64,000 nucleotides of DNA from Sphingomonas lycopersici (GCF_026130605.1 NZ_JANFAU010000002.1:1-64000), one strand, 5' to 3'. Counted from the first letter of the stretch, positions 8,101 through 17,990 are shown. The notes: generated by a model not told the origin, from the sequence alone. Program-made: numbers and translations.

Positions 8101-9215
8101 ACGTTCCCGTCGCCGACGGCCGGGTGACCGACGACACGCGGCTGCGCGCCACTGTTCCCACCGTCGCCGAACTGGCCGACAAGGGTGCGATCGTTCTCGT
8201 CCTCGCGCATTTCGGGCGGCCCAAGGGGCAGCCGAGCGTTGAGAATTCGCTGGCGCCGATCGCCGAAGCCTATGCCGATGTGCTCGGGCGCCCGGTGAAA
8301 TTCATCGACTGGGAAGGCGCCGATGCGGCGGCGGCGGAGCTCGTCGCGGGCGACATCGCGGTGCTGGAGAATACGCGCTTCTTCTCGGGCGAAGAGAAGA
8401 ATGACGAGAAAGTCATTGAGCGGTTTGCGCAATTTGGCGATCTCTACGTCAACGACGCTTTCTCCGCGGCGCATCGCGCGCATGCCTCGACCGAGGGACT
8501 GGCGCGGCGCCTTCCGGCGTTCGCCGGCCGCGCGATGGAAGCCGAACTCGACGCGCTGGAAAAGGCGCTCGGCAACCCCGAGCACCCGGTCGCGGCGGTG
8601 GTCGGCGGCGCCAAGGTTTCGACCAAGCTCGATGTGCTCAAGCATCTGGTGGCGAAGGTCGATCATCTGATCATCGGCGGCGGGATGGCCAATACCTTCC
8701 TCGCGGCGCGTGGCGTCAACGTCGGCAAAAGCCTGTGCGAACATGATCTTACCGGCACGGCTGAAGAGATCCTCGAAGCGGCGGACCGCGCCGGCTGCAC
8801 CGTCCATCTGCCCTATGACGTGGTGGTGGCGAAGGAATTCCGCGCCAACCCGCCGACGCGCACGATCAACGTGCATCAGGTCGCGGCGGACGAGATGATC
8901 CTCGACGTCGGCCCGGCCGCGGTCGAGGCGCTGGCCGATGTGCTCAAGACCTGCCGCACTTTGGTGTGGAACGGCCCGCTCGGCGCGTTCGAGACTCCGC
9001 CATTCGACGCCGCGACCGTCGCGCTTGCCCGCACCGCGGCGGCGCTGACCCAGGACGGCAGCCTCGTGTCGGTGGCCGGCGGCGGTGACACGGTGGCGGC
9101 GCTCAATCATGCCGGGGTGGCGGACAGCTTCACCTTCGTCTCGACCGCAGGCGGGGCCTTCCTCGAATGGATGGAAGGCAAGGAACTGCCCGGCGTGAAG
9201 GCGCTGACGCAGTAA
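8025..9215 (+). CDS. pgk: Phosphoglycerate kinase
   Basis: A 396-residue monomeric kinase that transfers phosphate from 1,3-bisphosphoglycerate to ADP. It begins [25 protein letters not shown], followed by the basic patch [12 protein letters not shown] and [10 protein letters not shown] that bind the substrate; the nucleotide side shows [26 protein letters not shown], and the C-terminal GGGDTVAAL. Length is typical for bacteria. The ATG at 8025 lies inside the end of the MOSC gene, but starting later would remove the conserved N-terminal strand, so I keep it. Confidence 0.97.
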   Translation: MSKPFRTLDDIGDVRGKRVLVREDLNVPVADGRVTDDTRLRATVPTVAELADKGAIVLVLAHFGRPKGQPSVENSLAPIAEAYADVLGRPVKFIDWEGADAAAAELVAGDIAVLENTRFFSGEEKNDEKVIERFAQFGDLYVNDAFSAAHRAHASTEGLARRLPAFAGRAMEAELDALEKALGNPEHPVAAVVGGAKVSTKLDVLKHLVAKVDHLIIGGGMANTFLAARGVNVGKSLCEHDLTGTAEEILEAADRAGCTVHLPYDVVVAKEFRANPPTRTINVHQVAADEMILDVGPAAVEALADVLKTCRTLVWNGPLGAFETPPFDAATVALARTAAALTQDGSLVSVAGGGDTVAALNHAGVADSFTFVSTAGGAFLEWMEGKELPGVKALTQ

Positions 9216-9246
9216 GGTCGCCGCGTAGTAGCGAGATTGCCTCTCC

Positions 9247-9367
9247 CCGTTCGGGCTGAGCCTGTCGAAGCCCTGCACTTTTCTTCGCAAAGAAGAAGTA
9301 CAGCCCTCCGGCGGGTCCCATGAAAGTATTACTTTCATGGGCGCCCTCACAAGCTCAGGGCGAACGG
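9247..9367. repeat. Composite hairpin repeat (type B with inner palindrome)
   Basis: Outer arms CCGTTCGGGCTGAGCCTGTC (from 9247) and the inverse ending GCTCAGGGCGAACGG (9367) flank an inner perfect palindrome CCCATGAAAGT-ATT-ACTTTCATGGG (9317-9341). A nearly identical element lies in the opposite orientation at 18066-18183. It fills the gap between convergent pgk and the TlpA-like gene. Confidence 0.8.
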
Positions 9368-9379
9368 TGGTGGGGGAGG

Positions 9380-9883
9380 CTAACCCGCCGACCGCTCGTT
9401 GAGCAGCGGGACGAGGATCCTGTTGAGATCGTCGAGGTCGAACGCCCCGGCCTTGGCGTAGCGCACCACCCCCGCGCGATCGATCACGTAATTGGTCGGC
9501 ACCCCGCCCATCACCGCGAACGGCCCCTTGATGTGGCGCACCGGCGGGATTGCCATTTTCTTGAACAGCGGCTTGAGCTGGTAGGTGGGCACCGAATCCT
9601 CGGTGGTTACCGCGAACACGCGCAGCCCGGCCGGCTGCTGTATCCGATAATAGCTGTCGAGCGTGGGGAGTTCGGCGCGGCACGGCACGCACCAGGTCGC
9701 CCAGAAGTTGAGCACCACCACCTGCCCCTTGAGATCGGCGAGCCGCACCTTGCTGCCGTCGATCATCGTCAGTTCGAAATCGGGGGCGGGCTGGCCGACC
9801 TTTGGCGCGCGTTCCGCGGCGGCCGGCGCAGTCAGCATGACGGCACCCAGCGCCAGTATGATATCGCGTATGCGCACCCTCAT
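9380..9883 (-). CDS. TlpA-family periplasmic thioredoxin
   Basis: A 167-residue thiol-disulfide oxidoreductase. An N-terminal signal peptide (hydrophobic stretch about residues 8-23, ending APAAAE) sends it to the periplasm. The thioredoxin fold carries WCVPC with Cys65 and Cys68 in NFWATWCVPCRAELPTL, and a cis-proline region GGVPTNYVID. This pattern is that of TlpA/ResA-like proteins that keep cysteines of exported proteins or apocytochromes reduced. The ATG at 9883 is preceded by GGGGGA. It is divergent from the aldolase gene; its partner is not obvious here. Confidence 0.88.
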   Translation of the reverse strand: MRVRIRDIILALGAVMLTAPAAAERAPKVGQPAPDFELTMIDGSKVRLADLKGQVVVLNFWATWCVPCRAELPTLDSYYRIQQPAGLRVFAVTTEDSVPTYQLKPLFKKMAIPPVRHIKGPFAVMGGVPTNYVIDRAGVVRYAKAGAFDLDDLNRILVPLLNERSAG

Positions 9884-10005
9884 CGTCCCCCTGTTTCGAC
9901 AGGAGACAATGACGGGGCGACGGGGCGCGTCAATCCCTCTGGCGCGAGACGCCCCCCCTCGCTAACAGGCCGGGGATAAAACTGAGGTCAGGCAAAGGGA
10001 AAAAG

Positions 10006-10914
10006 ATGACGCCGACGGTCAAGGCCATTCTCGACAAATACGAATCGGATTCGCCCGCCACCAAGGCGAATCTCGCCCGCATCCTGATGCACGGGCGGCT
10101 GGGCGGCACCGGCAAGCTGATCATCCTGCCGGTCGATCAGGGGTTCGAGCATGGCCCGGCGCGCAGCTTCGCGATCAATCCGCCGGCCTATGACCCGCAT
10201 TATCACTATCAGCTCGCGATCGACGCCGGGCTGTCGGCCTATGCCGCGCCGCTCGGGATGCTCGAGGCGGGCGCCGACACCTTTGCCGGGCAGGTCCCGA
10301 CGATCCTCAAGGTCAACAGCTCGAACAGCTGGGCGACCACGGTCGATCAGGCGGTGACCGCGGGGGTCGACGATGCGCTGCGGCTCGGCTGCGCCGCGAT
10401 CGGCTTCACCATCTATCCAGGCTCGGATCAGATCTTCGAGCAGATGGAAGAGATCCGCGAGCTTTCCGCCGAGGCGAAGGCCGCCGGCCTCGCAACGGTG
10501 ATCTGGTCCTATCCGCGCGGCGGCAACCTCTCCAAGGCGGGCGAGCTGGCGCTCGATGTCGGCGCTTATGCCGCACATATGGCCGCGCTGCTCGGCGCGC
10601 ATATCATCAAGGTCAAGCTGCCGACCGACCATATCGAACAGGCCGATGCGAAGAAGGCCTATGAGGGTGGCGACTGGTCGACCCAGGCCAAGCGCGTCGC
10701 GCATGTCGTCCAGTGCAGCTTCGCCGGGCGGCGCATCGTGGTCTTCTCGGGCGGCGCGGCGAAGGGCGCCGATGCGGTCTATCAGGACGCGCGCGACATC
10801 CGCGACGGCGGCGGCAACGGCTCGATCATCGGCCGCAACACCTTCCAGCGCGAGCGCGGCGAGGCGCTGGCGATGCTCGACAAGCTCGTCCGCATCTACA
10901 AGGGCGAGGAATAA
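10006..10914 (+). CDS. Class I fructose-bisphosphate aldolase (archaeal/FbaB type)
   Basis: A 302-residue DeoC/FbaB-family aldolase that splits fructose-1,6-bisphosphate to the two triose phosphates through a lysine Schiff base. Diagnostic segments are LIILPVDQGFEHGP near residue 38, WSYPRGGNLSK around 167-177, HIIKVKLPTD near 199 carrying the Schiff-base lysine, and the phosphate-binding VFSGGAAKGAD and NGSIIGRNTFQR. ATG at 10006 is preceded by AAGGGA. Together with gap and pgk nearby it completes a lower-glycolysis cluster, and it is followed six bases after its stop by an O-methyltransferase. Confidence 0.92.
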   Translation: MTPTVKAILDKYESDSPATKANLARILMHGRLGGTGKLIILPVDQGFEHGPARSFAINPPAYDPHYHYQLAIDAGLSAYAAPLGMLEAGADTFAGQVPTILKVNSSNSWATTVDQAVTAGVDDALRLGCAAIGFTIYPGSDQIFEQMEEIRELSAEAKAAGLATVIWSYPRGGNLSKAGELALDVGAYAAHMAALLGAHIIKVKLPTDHIEQADAKKAYEGGDWSTQAKRVAHVVQCSFAGRRIVVFSGGAAKGADAVYQDARDIRDGGGNGSIIGRNTFQRERGEALAMLDKLVRIYKGEE

Positions 10915-10919
10915 GCAAG

Positions 10920-11603
10920 ATGGTCGACCGCACCCAGCCCCAGGACGCGGGTTGGGCCGCGGTCGATCACTATATCGGCGACAAATTGCTCGGCGCGGAT
11001 GACGCGCTGAGCGCCGCGCTCGCCGCCAATGCGGCGGGCGGGTTGCCCGATATCGACGTTTCCCCGGCGCAAGGGAAATTGCTCCATCTGCTGGCATTGG
11101 CCGCCGGCGCGCGGCGCGTGCTCGAAGTGGGGACGCTCGGCGGCTATTCGACGATCTGGCTCGCGCGTGCGGTCGGCGACGGCGGGCGGGTGACGACGCT
11201 GGAGATCGACCCGCATCACGCCGATGTGGCGCGCGCGAACCTCGCCGCGGCGGGGATGGGGGGGCGCGCGGAGGTGCTCACCGGCGCGGCGCTCGATACG
11301 CTGGCGCGGCTCGACGGGCCGTTCGATCTGATCTTCATCGACGCTGACAAGGAAAACAACGCCGCCTATGTGCGCGAGGCAATCCGGCTGTCGCGGCCGG
11401 GGACGGTGATCGTCGTCGACAATGTGATCCGCGAGGGCGGGGTGGTCGATACGGCGAGCGAGGATCCGCGGATTCGCGGGACGCGGGCGCTGTTCGATTA
11501 TGTGTCGAGCGAACCGCGCCTCACCGCCACTGCGATCCAGACGGTCGGGGTGAAGAAGTGGGACGGGTTCCTGCTGGCCGTGGTGGACGTGGACGGGGCG
11601 TGA
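10920..11603 (+). CDS. Class I O-methyltransferase (CCoAOMT-like)
   Basis: A 227-residue S-adenosylmethionine-dependent methyltransferase of the COMT/CCoAOMT-like family. The SAM pocket is RRVLEVGTLGGYSTIWLA near residue 64, with TTLEIDP after it; metal ligands are in IFIDADKENN and VIVVDNVIREGGV. Family members methylate catechol-type hydroxyls; the substrate here is unknown. The ATG at 10920 lies six bases after the aldolase stop codon, so the two genes share a transcript. Its own stop overlaps a GTG start of the downstream membrane gene (GTGA). Confidence 0.87.
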   Translation: MVDRTQPQDAGWAAVDHYIGDKLLGADDALSAALAANAAGGLPDIDVSPAQGKLLHLLALAAGARRVLEVGTLGGYSTIWLARAVGDGGRVTTLEIDPHHADVARANLAAAGMGGRAEVLTGAALDTLARLDGPFDLIFIDADKENNAAYVREAIRLSRPGTVIVVDNVIREGGVVDTASEDPRIRGTRALFDYVSSEPRLTATAIQTVGVKKWDGFLLAVVDVDGA

Positions 11604-12082
11604 CCGCCTTCGCCTATCATCGCGCGATCGCGCCGATGTTATGGGTGTTTGCCGGGCTGGCGTCGATCGAACTGGTGGTCGTGCATCTGCTGGTGTCGTT
11701 CTGGCATCCGCGGGTGGCGCTGGTGTTGTCGCTGGTCAGCCTTGCCGGGCTGGTGTGGCTGATCTGGGCGATTGCCCTGATGCGCCGGCCGCCGGTGGAG
11801 ATCGCGCCGGATGCGCTGTTGATGCGGACCGGCGGGTTCAAACAGGTGCGCGTGCCGCTCGATATGATCGCGGCGGTGACGGCAGCGGGCAACGAGCGAG
11901 ACCGCAGCGCGCTCAACCTCGCGCTGATCGCGCATCCCAATGTGCTGGTCGAATTGCGCGCGCCTTTGCGCGGGCGGCGTGCGGCGCGTCGGATCGCGCA
12001 TCGGTTGGACGATCCGCAGGGGTTTATCGTGGCGCTCGAGACGGCGATTTCCCGTCATTCCCGCGAAGGCGGGAATCCATAA
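11600..12082 (+). CDS. Two-helix membrane protein with a PH-like domain
   Basis: A 160-residue protein with two hydrophobic helices (about residues 8-32 and 36-56) and a cytoplasmic part, EIAPDALLMRTGGFKQVRVPLDMIAAV, that resembles the bacterial PH-like domain. I do not recognise a specific family. The GTG at 11600 overlaps the O-methyltransferase stop (GTGA); an ATG at 11636 is an alternative. The last codons (SRHSREGGNP and stop) are encoded by a type A intergenic repeat, so the repeat supplies the stop codon and part of the tail. Function unknown. Confidence 0.6.
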   Translation: MTAFAYHRAIAPMLWVFAGLASIELVVVHLLVSFWHPRVALVLSLVSLAGLVWLIWAIALMRRPPVEIAPDALLMRTGGFKQVRVPLDMIAAVTAAGNERDRSALNLALIAHPNVLVELRAPLRGRRAARRIAHRLDDPQGFIVALETAISRHSREGGNP

Positions 12083-12148
12083 GCACGGCGGTCGCGATTC
12101 TACCGCGAGGTCAGGATGAATGGATTCCCGCCTTCGCGGGAATGACGA
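12053..12148. repeat. Paired inverted intergenic repeats (type A)
   Basis: CGTCATTCCCGCGAAGGCGG from about 12053 and its inverse CCGCCTTCGCGGGAATGACG ending near 12147. The left copy overlaps the 3' end of the preceding gene. It separates convergent genes. Confidence 0.8.
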
Positions 12149-12157
12149 ACTGGCAGA

Positions 12158-12517
12158 TTACCCCGCCACCGGCAGCCTCACCCGCCCGTCGGCGTCACGC
12201 TCCAGCGGGCCATAAGCGATCACCGTCTCCAAGAGCAGCGGCCCATCGTAGAGATGCGGAAACAATTGCCCGCCGCGCGAGGCTTCCCAGCGCAGCGAGA
12301 TGTCGTCGAACGAGGTGAGGTCGACCGCCGCGACATGCAGGTCGCTTTGCCCGGCGAAATGCTTGTCGACCGTCTCGGTGAGCTGCGCCGCGGTGGAGAG
12401 GTGGATATAGCCGTCGGCCAGATCCACCGGCGCCCCGGCGAAGCCGCCGTCGCGCTCCAGTGCCGCCATCTGATCGGCGGTCAGCACCTTGTACGCGACG
12501 GTCGGCCGGTCGCTCAT
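12158..12517 (-). CDS. DUF952 family protein
   Basis: A 119-residue cytoplasmic protein of the DUF952 family, recognised by AYKVLTADQMAAL, the DLADGYIHLSTAAQL stretch with its His, and FPHLYDGPLLLETVI. DUF952 proteins are small, probably enzyme-like (related in fold to glutathione-independent ADP-ribose binding families), with no settled role. Its start overlaps the gyrA stop by four bases (ATGA), so it is translated from the gyrA transcript. A type A repeat ends the transcript. Confidence 0.85.
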   Translation of the reverse strand: MSDRPTVAYKVLTADQMAALERDGGFAGAPVDLADGYIHLSTAAQLTETVDKHFAGQSDLHVAAVDLTSFDDISLRWEASRGGQLFPHLYDGPLLLETVIAYGPLERDADGRVRLPVAG

Positions 12518-15228
12518 GCCTCGGCTTCCGGGGTTTCGAGGTCGACGTCGACCACCGCTTCGGCGTCTTCCTCGCTTTCCTCGATCCGCGCGGCGGAGAC
12601 GACATGCTCGTCGTTCGCCACGTTGAACAGCCGGACGCCGGCCGAGCCGCGCCCGATGACGCGCAGATCGGCGAGCGGGATGCGGATCATCTTGGCCTGA
12701 TCGGTGACGAGCATCAGCTGTTGCGCCTTGGTCGCCGGGAAACTGCCGACGACCGGCCCGTTGCGCGCGATATTGTCGATATTGGTGATGCCCTGGCCGC
12801 CGCGCCCGGTGCGGCGATATTCATAGGCTGAGGAGAGCTTGCCATAGCCGTTGGCGCAGATCGTCAAGATGAACTGCTCCTTTTCCGACAGATAGGCATA
12901 GCGCTCGTCGTCCATCACGCGCGGGGTGCGCTCGGGATCGTCGCCCTTCCACGGTGCGTGGCGCAGATAATCCTCGCGCTCGTCCGAATCGCGGATGCCG
13001 ATCTTGTGGAGGATCGAGAGCGAGATCACCTCGTCGCCCTTCGCCAGCCGCATCCCGCGCACGCCGGTCGACGCGCGGCTCTGGAATTCGCGCACGTCGC
13101 TGCCCGGGAAGCGGATCGCCTTGCCCTGGCGGGTCGCCAGCAGCACGTCATCCTCCTCGTCGAGCAAGGCGACGCCGATCAGCCGGTCGTCCTCGTCCTC
13201 GCCCTCGAACTTCATCGCGATCTTGCCGTTCGAGGGGACGTTGGTGAAGGCATCCATGCTGTTGCGCCGCACATTGCCCTTGGCGGTGGCGAACATGACG
13301 TGGAGCTTGCCCCATTCGGCCTCGTCCTCGGGCAGCGGCAGCACGGTGGAGATCGTCTCCCCCTCGGCGAGCGGGAGGAGGTTGATCATCGGCCGCCCGC
13401 GCGTCGCGGGGCCGCCCTCGGGCAGCTTCCACACCTTGAGGCGATAGACCTTGCCGAGCGTCGAGAAGAACAGGACCGGGGTGTGGGTCGAGGTGACGAA
13501 CAGCTCGGTCACCACGTCCTCGTCCTTGGTCGCCATCCCGCTGCGGCCCTTGCCGCCGCGCGCCTGCGCACGGAATGCCTCGAGCGGGGTGCGCTTGATA
13601 TACCCCTGCATCGTCACGGTGACGACCATCTCCTCGCGCTCGATGAGATCCTCGTCCTCGATCCCGTCGGCGGCGGCGGCGATCTCGGTGCGGCGCGGGG
13701 TGGCGAAGAGCTCGCGCACCTCGGCCAGCTCGTCGCGCATCACCTGGTAGAGCTTGACGCGGTTGGCGAGGATTTCGAGCAGTTCGGCGATCGACGCCGC
13801 GAGCTGTTCCAGCTCGGCGCCGATCTCGTCGCGGCCCAGCGCGGTGAGGCGATGCAGCCGCAGATCGAGGATCGCGCGGACCTGGATCTCGCTCAGGCGA
13901 TAGCTGTCGCCGGCGACTTCGGCCTCGACCGCCTCGACCAGTCGGATATAGGGCGCGATCTCGGCGATCGGCCATTCGCGTGCAAGCAGGGTGGCACGCG
14001 CCTCGGCCGGGCTCGCCGACCCGCGGATGATCCGCACCACCTCGTCGAGATTGGTCACCGCGATGACCAGCCCGAGCAGGATATGCGCGCGATCGCGCGC
14101 CTTGGTCAGCTCGAACTTCGAGCGGCGAGTGATCACCTGTTCGCGGAACTGGATGAACGCCTGGATGATGTCTCTGAGCCCGAGCATCTCCGGCCGGCCG
14201 CCGCGGATCGCGAGGATATTGGCCGGGAAGCTGCCCTGTGCCGGGGTGTGCCGCCACAATTGGTTGAGCACCACCTCGGGGGTCGCGTCGCGCTTGAGGT
14301 CGATGACGATGCGCACGCCGAGACGGTTCGATTCGTCGCGGATATCGCTGACGCCCTCGATACGCTTGTCCTTGGCGGCCTCGGCGATCTTCTCGACGAG
14401 CGCGTTCTTGCCCTGCTGATAGGGGATTTCGGTGAGGACGATCGAGCGGCGATCGCCGCGTCCTTCCTCGATCACATGGCGCGAACGCACGATGATCGAC
14501 CCGCGCCCGGTGGCGTAAGCGGAGCGCGCGCCCGAACGGCCGAGGATGATCGCGCCGGTCGGGAAATCCGGCCCCGGCACGATCTCCATCAGTTCCTCGG
14601 TGGTGATCGCGCCATTGTCGAGATAGGCGAAACAGGCGTCGATCACCTCGCCGAGGTTATGCGGCGGGATATTGGTCGCCATGCCGACCGCGATGCCGCC
14701 GGCGCCGTTGACGAGGAGATTGGGGAAGCGCGCGGGCAGGACCTGCGGCTCGCTTTCCGATGCGTCATAGTTCGGCTGGAAGTCGACGGTATCCTTGTCG
14801 AGATCGTCGAGCAGATAATCCGCGATCTTGGCGAGGCGCGCCTCGGTGTAGCGCATCGCGGCGGGCGGATCGGGGTCCATCGAGCCGAAATTGCCCTGAC
14901 CGTCGATCAGCGGCGCGCGCATCGACCAGTCCTGCGTCATGCGCGCCAAGGCGTCGTAGATCGCGGTATCGCCGTGCGGGTGATATTTACCGATCACGTC
15001 ACCGACGATGCGCGCCGATTTGCGATACGGGCGGTTCCACACGAATCCGCTCTCGTTGGCGGAATAGAGGATGCGGCGATGCACCGGCTTCAGCCCGTCG
15101 CGCACATCGGGCAACGCACGGGCGACGATCACGCTCATCGCGTAATCGAGATAGCTGGTCTTCATCTCCTCGACGATGGAGATGGGGGCAATGTCCGAAG
15201 GGTCGGCGAGGACGGTCTCGTCGGTCAA
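12514..15228 (-). CDS. gyrA: DNA gyrase subunit A
   Basis: A 904-residue type II topoisomerase subunit that cuts and rejoins DNA for negative supercoiling. Conserved blocks: [46 protein letters not shown], and the catalytic tyrosine Tyr127 in [10 protein letters not shown]. The quinolone-sensitive positions equivalent to E. coli 83 and 87 are Thr88 and Asp92, a wild-type-like pattern for many non-enterics. The C-terminal beta-pinwheel contains the GyrA-box QARGGKGR needed for DNA wrapping. An acidic tail ends the protein. It is the first gene of a two-gene unit with the DUF952 gene. Confidence 0.97.
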   Translation of the reverse strand: MTDETVLADPSDIAPISIVEEMKTSYLDYAMSVIVARALPDVRDGLKPVHRRILYSANESGFVWNRPYRKSARIVGDVIGKYHPHGDTAIYDALARMTQDWSMRAPLIDGQGNFGSMDPDPPAAMRYTEARLAKIADYLLDDLDKDTVDFQPNYDASESEPQVLPARFPNLLVNGAGGIAVGMATNIPPHNLGEVIDACFAYLDNGAITTEELMEIVPGPDFPTGAIILGRSGARSAYATGRGSIIVRSRHVIEEGRGDRRSIVLTEIPYQQGKNALVEKIAEAAKDKRIEGVSDIRDESNRLGVRIVIDLKRDATPEVVLNQLWRHTPAQGSFPANILAIRGGRPEMLGLRDIIQAFIQFREQVITRRSKFELTKARDRAHILLGLVIAVTNLDEVVRIIRGSASPAEARATLLAREWPIAEIAPYIRLVEAVEAEVAGDSYRLSEIQVRAILDLRLHRLTALGRDEIGAELEQLAASIAELLEILANRVKLYQVMRDELAEVRELFATPRRTEIAAAADGIEDEDLIEREEMVVTVTMQGYIKRTPLEAFRAQARGGKGRSGMATKDEDVVTELFVTSTHTPVLFFSTLGKVYRLKVWKLPEGGPATRGRPMINLLPLAEGETISTVLPLPEDEAEWGKLHVMFATAKGNVRRNSMDAFTNVPSNGKIAMKFEGEDEDDRLIGVALLDEEDDVLLATRQGKAIRFPGSDVREFQSRASTGVRGMRLAKGDEVISLSILHKIGIRDSDEREDYLRHAPWKGDDPERTPRVMDDERYAYLSEKEQFILTICANGYGKLSSAYEYRRTGRGGQGITNIDNIARNGPVVGSFPATKAQQLMLVTDQAKMIRIPLADLRVIGRGSAGVRLFNVANDEHVVSAARIEESEEDAEAVVDVDLETPEAEA

Positions 15229-15339
15229 GAATCAGTGCTTTCGGCTTGTGTCGTTTCGATGACGAACCCTAGCCGAGAGTAGAAGCGCTGACCACCCCCG
15301 CGCGCCTGCGCGCGCGAGGGCGGTGCGTGGAATATCAGC

Positions 15340-15690
15340 TTATTTGCACGCCTTCTTGTTGGCGTTGCCGGCCTTCGAGCAATCATAATGCACGGTCTTG
15401 CCGGTCTTGGTCGTGGCGGTGACGATGCGGCCCGACGGGGCGGCGGCCTTGTGCCAGGTGGCGGCCGGCTTGGCGGCGGTCGTCACGGCCGCGGTCTTGA
15501 CCGTGGTGGTGGTCTTCGTCGCGGCGGCCTTGGCCGGGGTGGTCACGGTCGTCTTCGCGGCGGTCGTGGTCTTGGCCGCGGTCGTCTTCACTGCGGTGGT
15601 CGCCTTGGCGGCCGGGGTCTGCGCATAGGCCATGCCGCCCGACGCAAGTGCTGCGGCGGAAATGGCGGCGAGGATTGCGGACTTGATCAT
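15340..15690 (-). CDS. Secreted Ala/Thr/Lys-rich low-complexity protein
   Basis: A 116-residue protein. The first 23 residues (MIKSAILAAISAAALASGGM then AYAQ) are a clear signal peptide cleaved after AYA. The mature part is low complexity, built from AVKTTAAKTTTAAKTT-like repeats rich in Ala, Thr and Lys, ending VHYDCSKAGNANKKACK with two cysteines that could form a disulfide. This small basic tail recurs in secreted Sphingomonadales proteins but has no assigned role. I start at 15690; the longer frame upstream is not signal-like. Possibly binds nucleic acid or envelope polymers, but that is guesswork. Confidence 0.65.
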   Translation of the reverse strand: MIKSAILAAISAAALASGGMAYAQTPAAKATTAVKTTAAKTTTAAKTTVTTPAKAAATKTTTTVKTAAVTTAAKPAATWHKAAAPSGRIVTATTKTGKTVHYDCSKAGNANKKACK

Positions 15691-15823
15691 GGCATCACTC
15701 CATTGCGAACGCCTTTCCCGGCGTCGGGGTGTGTAATGCCAAAGCACTGCTCGCCGGCGAATGACGCGGAGATTAAATATCCTTCAGGGAATTGAAGGGC
15801 TTCGTTCGGGCTGGATTAAGCTT

Positions 15824-16570
15824 CTACTGGCGGCGGAAGGTCCAGTTGTCGCCCGCGCTCGCGGCGGCATCGAACGCATAGCCGTCGCTGTCGAACCCGC
15901 GCATCGCCTCCACATCGGTGATGCGATGCTCGACCAGCCAGCGCGCCATCATCCCGCGCGCCTTCTTGGCGTGGAAGCTGATGAAGCGCCCGTCGGCCTC
16001 GCGGAAATCGACCGTGACGATGCGGGCGCCGCGCGGCAGCCGCCCGTCGACCGCCGCCCAATATTCCTGGCTGGCGAGGTTGAGCACCGCTCCCGATCCT
16101 TCCGCGGCGACATCGGCGGCGAGCGCATCGGCGATGCGCTGGCCCCACCAGTCGGTCAGCTTCTTACGGCGCGGCGCCCAGCGCGTCCCCATCTCCAGCC
16201 GATAGGGGCGCATCCGGTCGAGCGGGCGCAGCAGCCCGTAAAGCCCGGAGAGCATCCGCAGATGATCCTGCGCGAAATCGATCGCCGCCTCGTCGAGCGT
16301 CGCGGCTTCCAGCCCGGTATAGACGTCCCCGGCGAAGGCGCGGATCGCCGGCCGCTCGGGCAGGGTATCGAATCCGCGGAACCGTTCGACGTTGAGCTGC
16401 GCCAGCTTGTCGGAAATGTGCATCAGCTCGCCGAGCTTCTTGCGCGACAATTTCGCCGCCGCGGTGGCGAGCGTCGCCGCTTCGTCGGCGAAGCGCGGCG
16501 CGGTGGTCGGCATCGCGGGCAGCGGGGTGGCGTAATCCAGCGTCTTGGCGGGGGAGATAACGGCGATCAT
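15824..16570 (-). CDS. yaaA: Peroxide stress protein YaaA (DUF328)
   Basis: A 248-residue YaaA homologue, which in E. coli limits free iron during peroxide stress. The opening MIAVISPAKTLD and later blocks SDKLAQLNVERF, YTGL, RMLSGLYGLLRPLDRMRPYRLEMGT, NLASQEYW and the C-terminal KKARGMMARWLVEHRI are characteristic and of normal length. The ATG at 16570 is chosen because the family starts at this motif; the frame continues upstream without support. It stands alone, divergent from a TPR gene. Confidence 0.92.
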   Translation of the reverse strand: MIAVISPAKTLDYATPLPAMPTTAPRFADEAATLATAAAKLSRKKLGELMHISDKLAQLNVERFRGFDTLPERPAIRAFAGDVYTGLEAATLDEAAIDFAQDHLRMLSGLYGLLRPLDRMRPYRLEMGTRWAPRRKKLTDWWGQRIADALAADVAAEGSGAVLNLASQEYWAAVDGRLPRGARIVTVDFREADGRFISFHAKKARGMMARWLVEHRITDVEAMRGFDSDGYAFDAAASAGDNWTFRRQ

Positions 16571-16709
16571 CGTGGGATTGCGCCTATCGACGGAACCCGT
16601 CACGTTCAATCCATGTTCAGTGCCTCTCGGGTTTCTTGAACCGGCAGAGGCAGGGGAGTAGAGCGACGGCGAGGCGCCGGCCGCCTTCCAGTATGGAGAG
16701 ACTAACGCG

Positions 16710-17990
16710 ATGAAAACCATCTACCGGGCCGCGATCGCCGCCGCCCTTCTTTCGGGCGTCGGTGGGGTCGCGCTCGTGGCGCCCGCGTCCGCCAAGGAAA
16801 AAGACAAGAAGGAAGAGGCCGGCAAGGCGCCGCCGCTGAAGCTCAGCAAGGACGTCCAGCCGCTCGCGGTGAAGGCGCAGACCGCGCTTCAGGCGAAGGA
16901 TTATGCCACCGCCGAGCCGATCGTCCAGCAGGTGGCGGCCGCCGCGAAGAGCGACGACGACAAATATATCGCGTCGGTGTTCCAGCTCCAGCTCGCCGTC
17001 GGCAAGATGGGCAACCAGATCGACGACAATCAGATCAAGGGCCCGCTCGACGCGCTGATCGCCAACCCGCGCACCCCGCAGGCCGATCAGGCGCGCTTCA
17101 ACTATCAGCGCGGCATCATCGCCGCCAATGCCAAGCAGCCGCAGGAGGCGATCGCCTTCTTCCAGCGCGCGCAGCAGCTCGGCTACACCGATCCCAACCT
17201 TCCGCTCCAGATGGTCAAGATCAAGATGGAGGGCGGTGACGTCGCGGGCGGCTCGGCCGATCTGCAGAAGGCAATGGATGCGCAGATCGCCGCCGGCCAG
17301 AAGCCCGACGAATCGCTCTATCGCTACGCGATGGCCAAGACGCTGCAGAAGCGCATGATCCCCGACACGATCGGCTGGATGAAGCGCTATATCGCGGCCT
17401 ATCCGAACGCCAAGAACTGGCGCGACATCCTGTTCGTCTACGGCCTGCAGCAGGGCAGCGCGCTGACGCTCGACAAGGGGCAGAAGGTCGATCTGTTCCG
17501 CCTGCTGCGCCGCGAAAAGGCGCTGGCGGACCAGTATGACTACGAGATCTACGCGCAATATGCGATCGATCTCGGCCTGCCGTACGAAGGCAAGACGGTG
17601 ATCGACGAGGGCCGCGCGGCGGGCAAGCTGCCGGCGGATTCGGCGACCGCCAACGATCTCTATCGCGTCGCCAAACAGTCGATCGCCAACGAAGGCTCGC
17701 TCGATCCGCTCGAGGGCAAGGCCAAGGCGGCGGCCAACGGCAAGCTCGCCGCCGGCACCGCCGACGCGCATCTCGGCGCGGGCAATTATGCCAAGGCGAT
17801 CGAGCTGTATAAGGTCGCGCTGCAGAAGGGCGGGGTGGATGCCGATGCGGTCAACACGCACCTCGGCATCGCGCTCGCCGGGTCGGGCGACACCGCCGGC
17901 GCCAAGGCGGCCTTCGCGCTGGTGAAGGCCTCGCCGCGCGCCGATATCGCCTCCTTCTGGGAGACGGCGCTGGGCACCCCGGCCGCCTGA
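16710..17990 (+). CDS. Exported TPR-repeat protein
   Basis: A 426-residue protein with a signal peptide (hydrophobic residues about 8-28, cleavage near ASAKE), then a lysine-rich linker and tetratricopeptide-like helical repeats through to the C-terminus (AKDYATAEPIVQQV near 57-70; GNYAKAIELYKVALQKGG near 365-382; AKAAFALVKASPRADIA). TPR proteins act as scaffolds in the periplasm; no partner is visible here. The ATG at 16710 follows TGGAGAG. A strong intrinsic terminator lies 22 bases downstream, so it is probably monocistronic. The specific role is unknown. Confidence 0.75.
   Translation: MKTIYRAAIAAALLSGVGGVALVAPASAKEKDKKEEAGKAPPLKLSKDVQPLAVKAQTALQAKDYATAEPIVQQVAAAAKSDDDKYIASVFQLQLAVGKMGNQIDDNQIKGPLDALIANPRTPQADQARFNYQRGIIAANAKQPQEAIAFFQRAQQLGYTDPNLPLQMVKIKMEGGDVAGGSADLQKAMDAQIAAGQKPDESLYRYAMAKTLQKRMIPDTIGWMKRYIAAYPNAKNWRDILFVYGLQQGSALTLDKGQKVDLFRLLRREKALADQYDYEIYAQYAIDLGLPYEGKTVIDEGRAAGKLPADSATANDLYRVAKQSIANEGSLDPLEGKAKAAANGKLAAGTADAHLGAGNYAKAIELYKVALQKGGVDADAVNTHLGIALAGSGDTAGAKAAFALVKASPRADIASFWETALGTPAA

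Noticed and set aside
7677-9692. Open frame of 671 codons on the minus strand
   Set aside because: Antisense to the MOSC gene and pgk; translation lacks conserved motifs.
12958-15282. Long open frame on the plus strand, 774 codons
   Set aside because: It is the antisense shadow of gyrA; high-GC coding leaves open frames opposite real genes. The protein is low-complexity, Arg/His/Asp-rich and matches no family.
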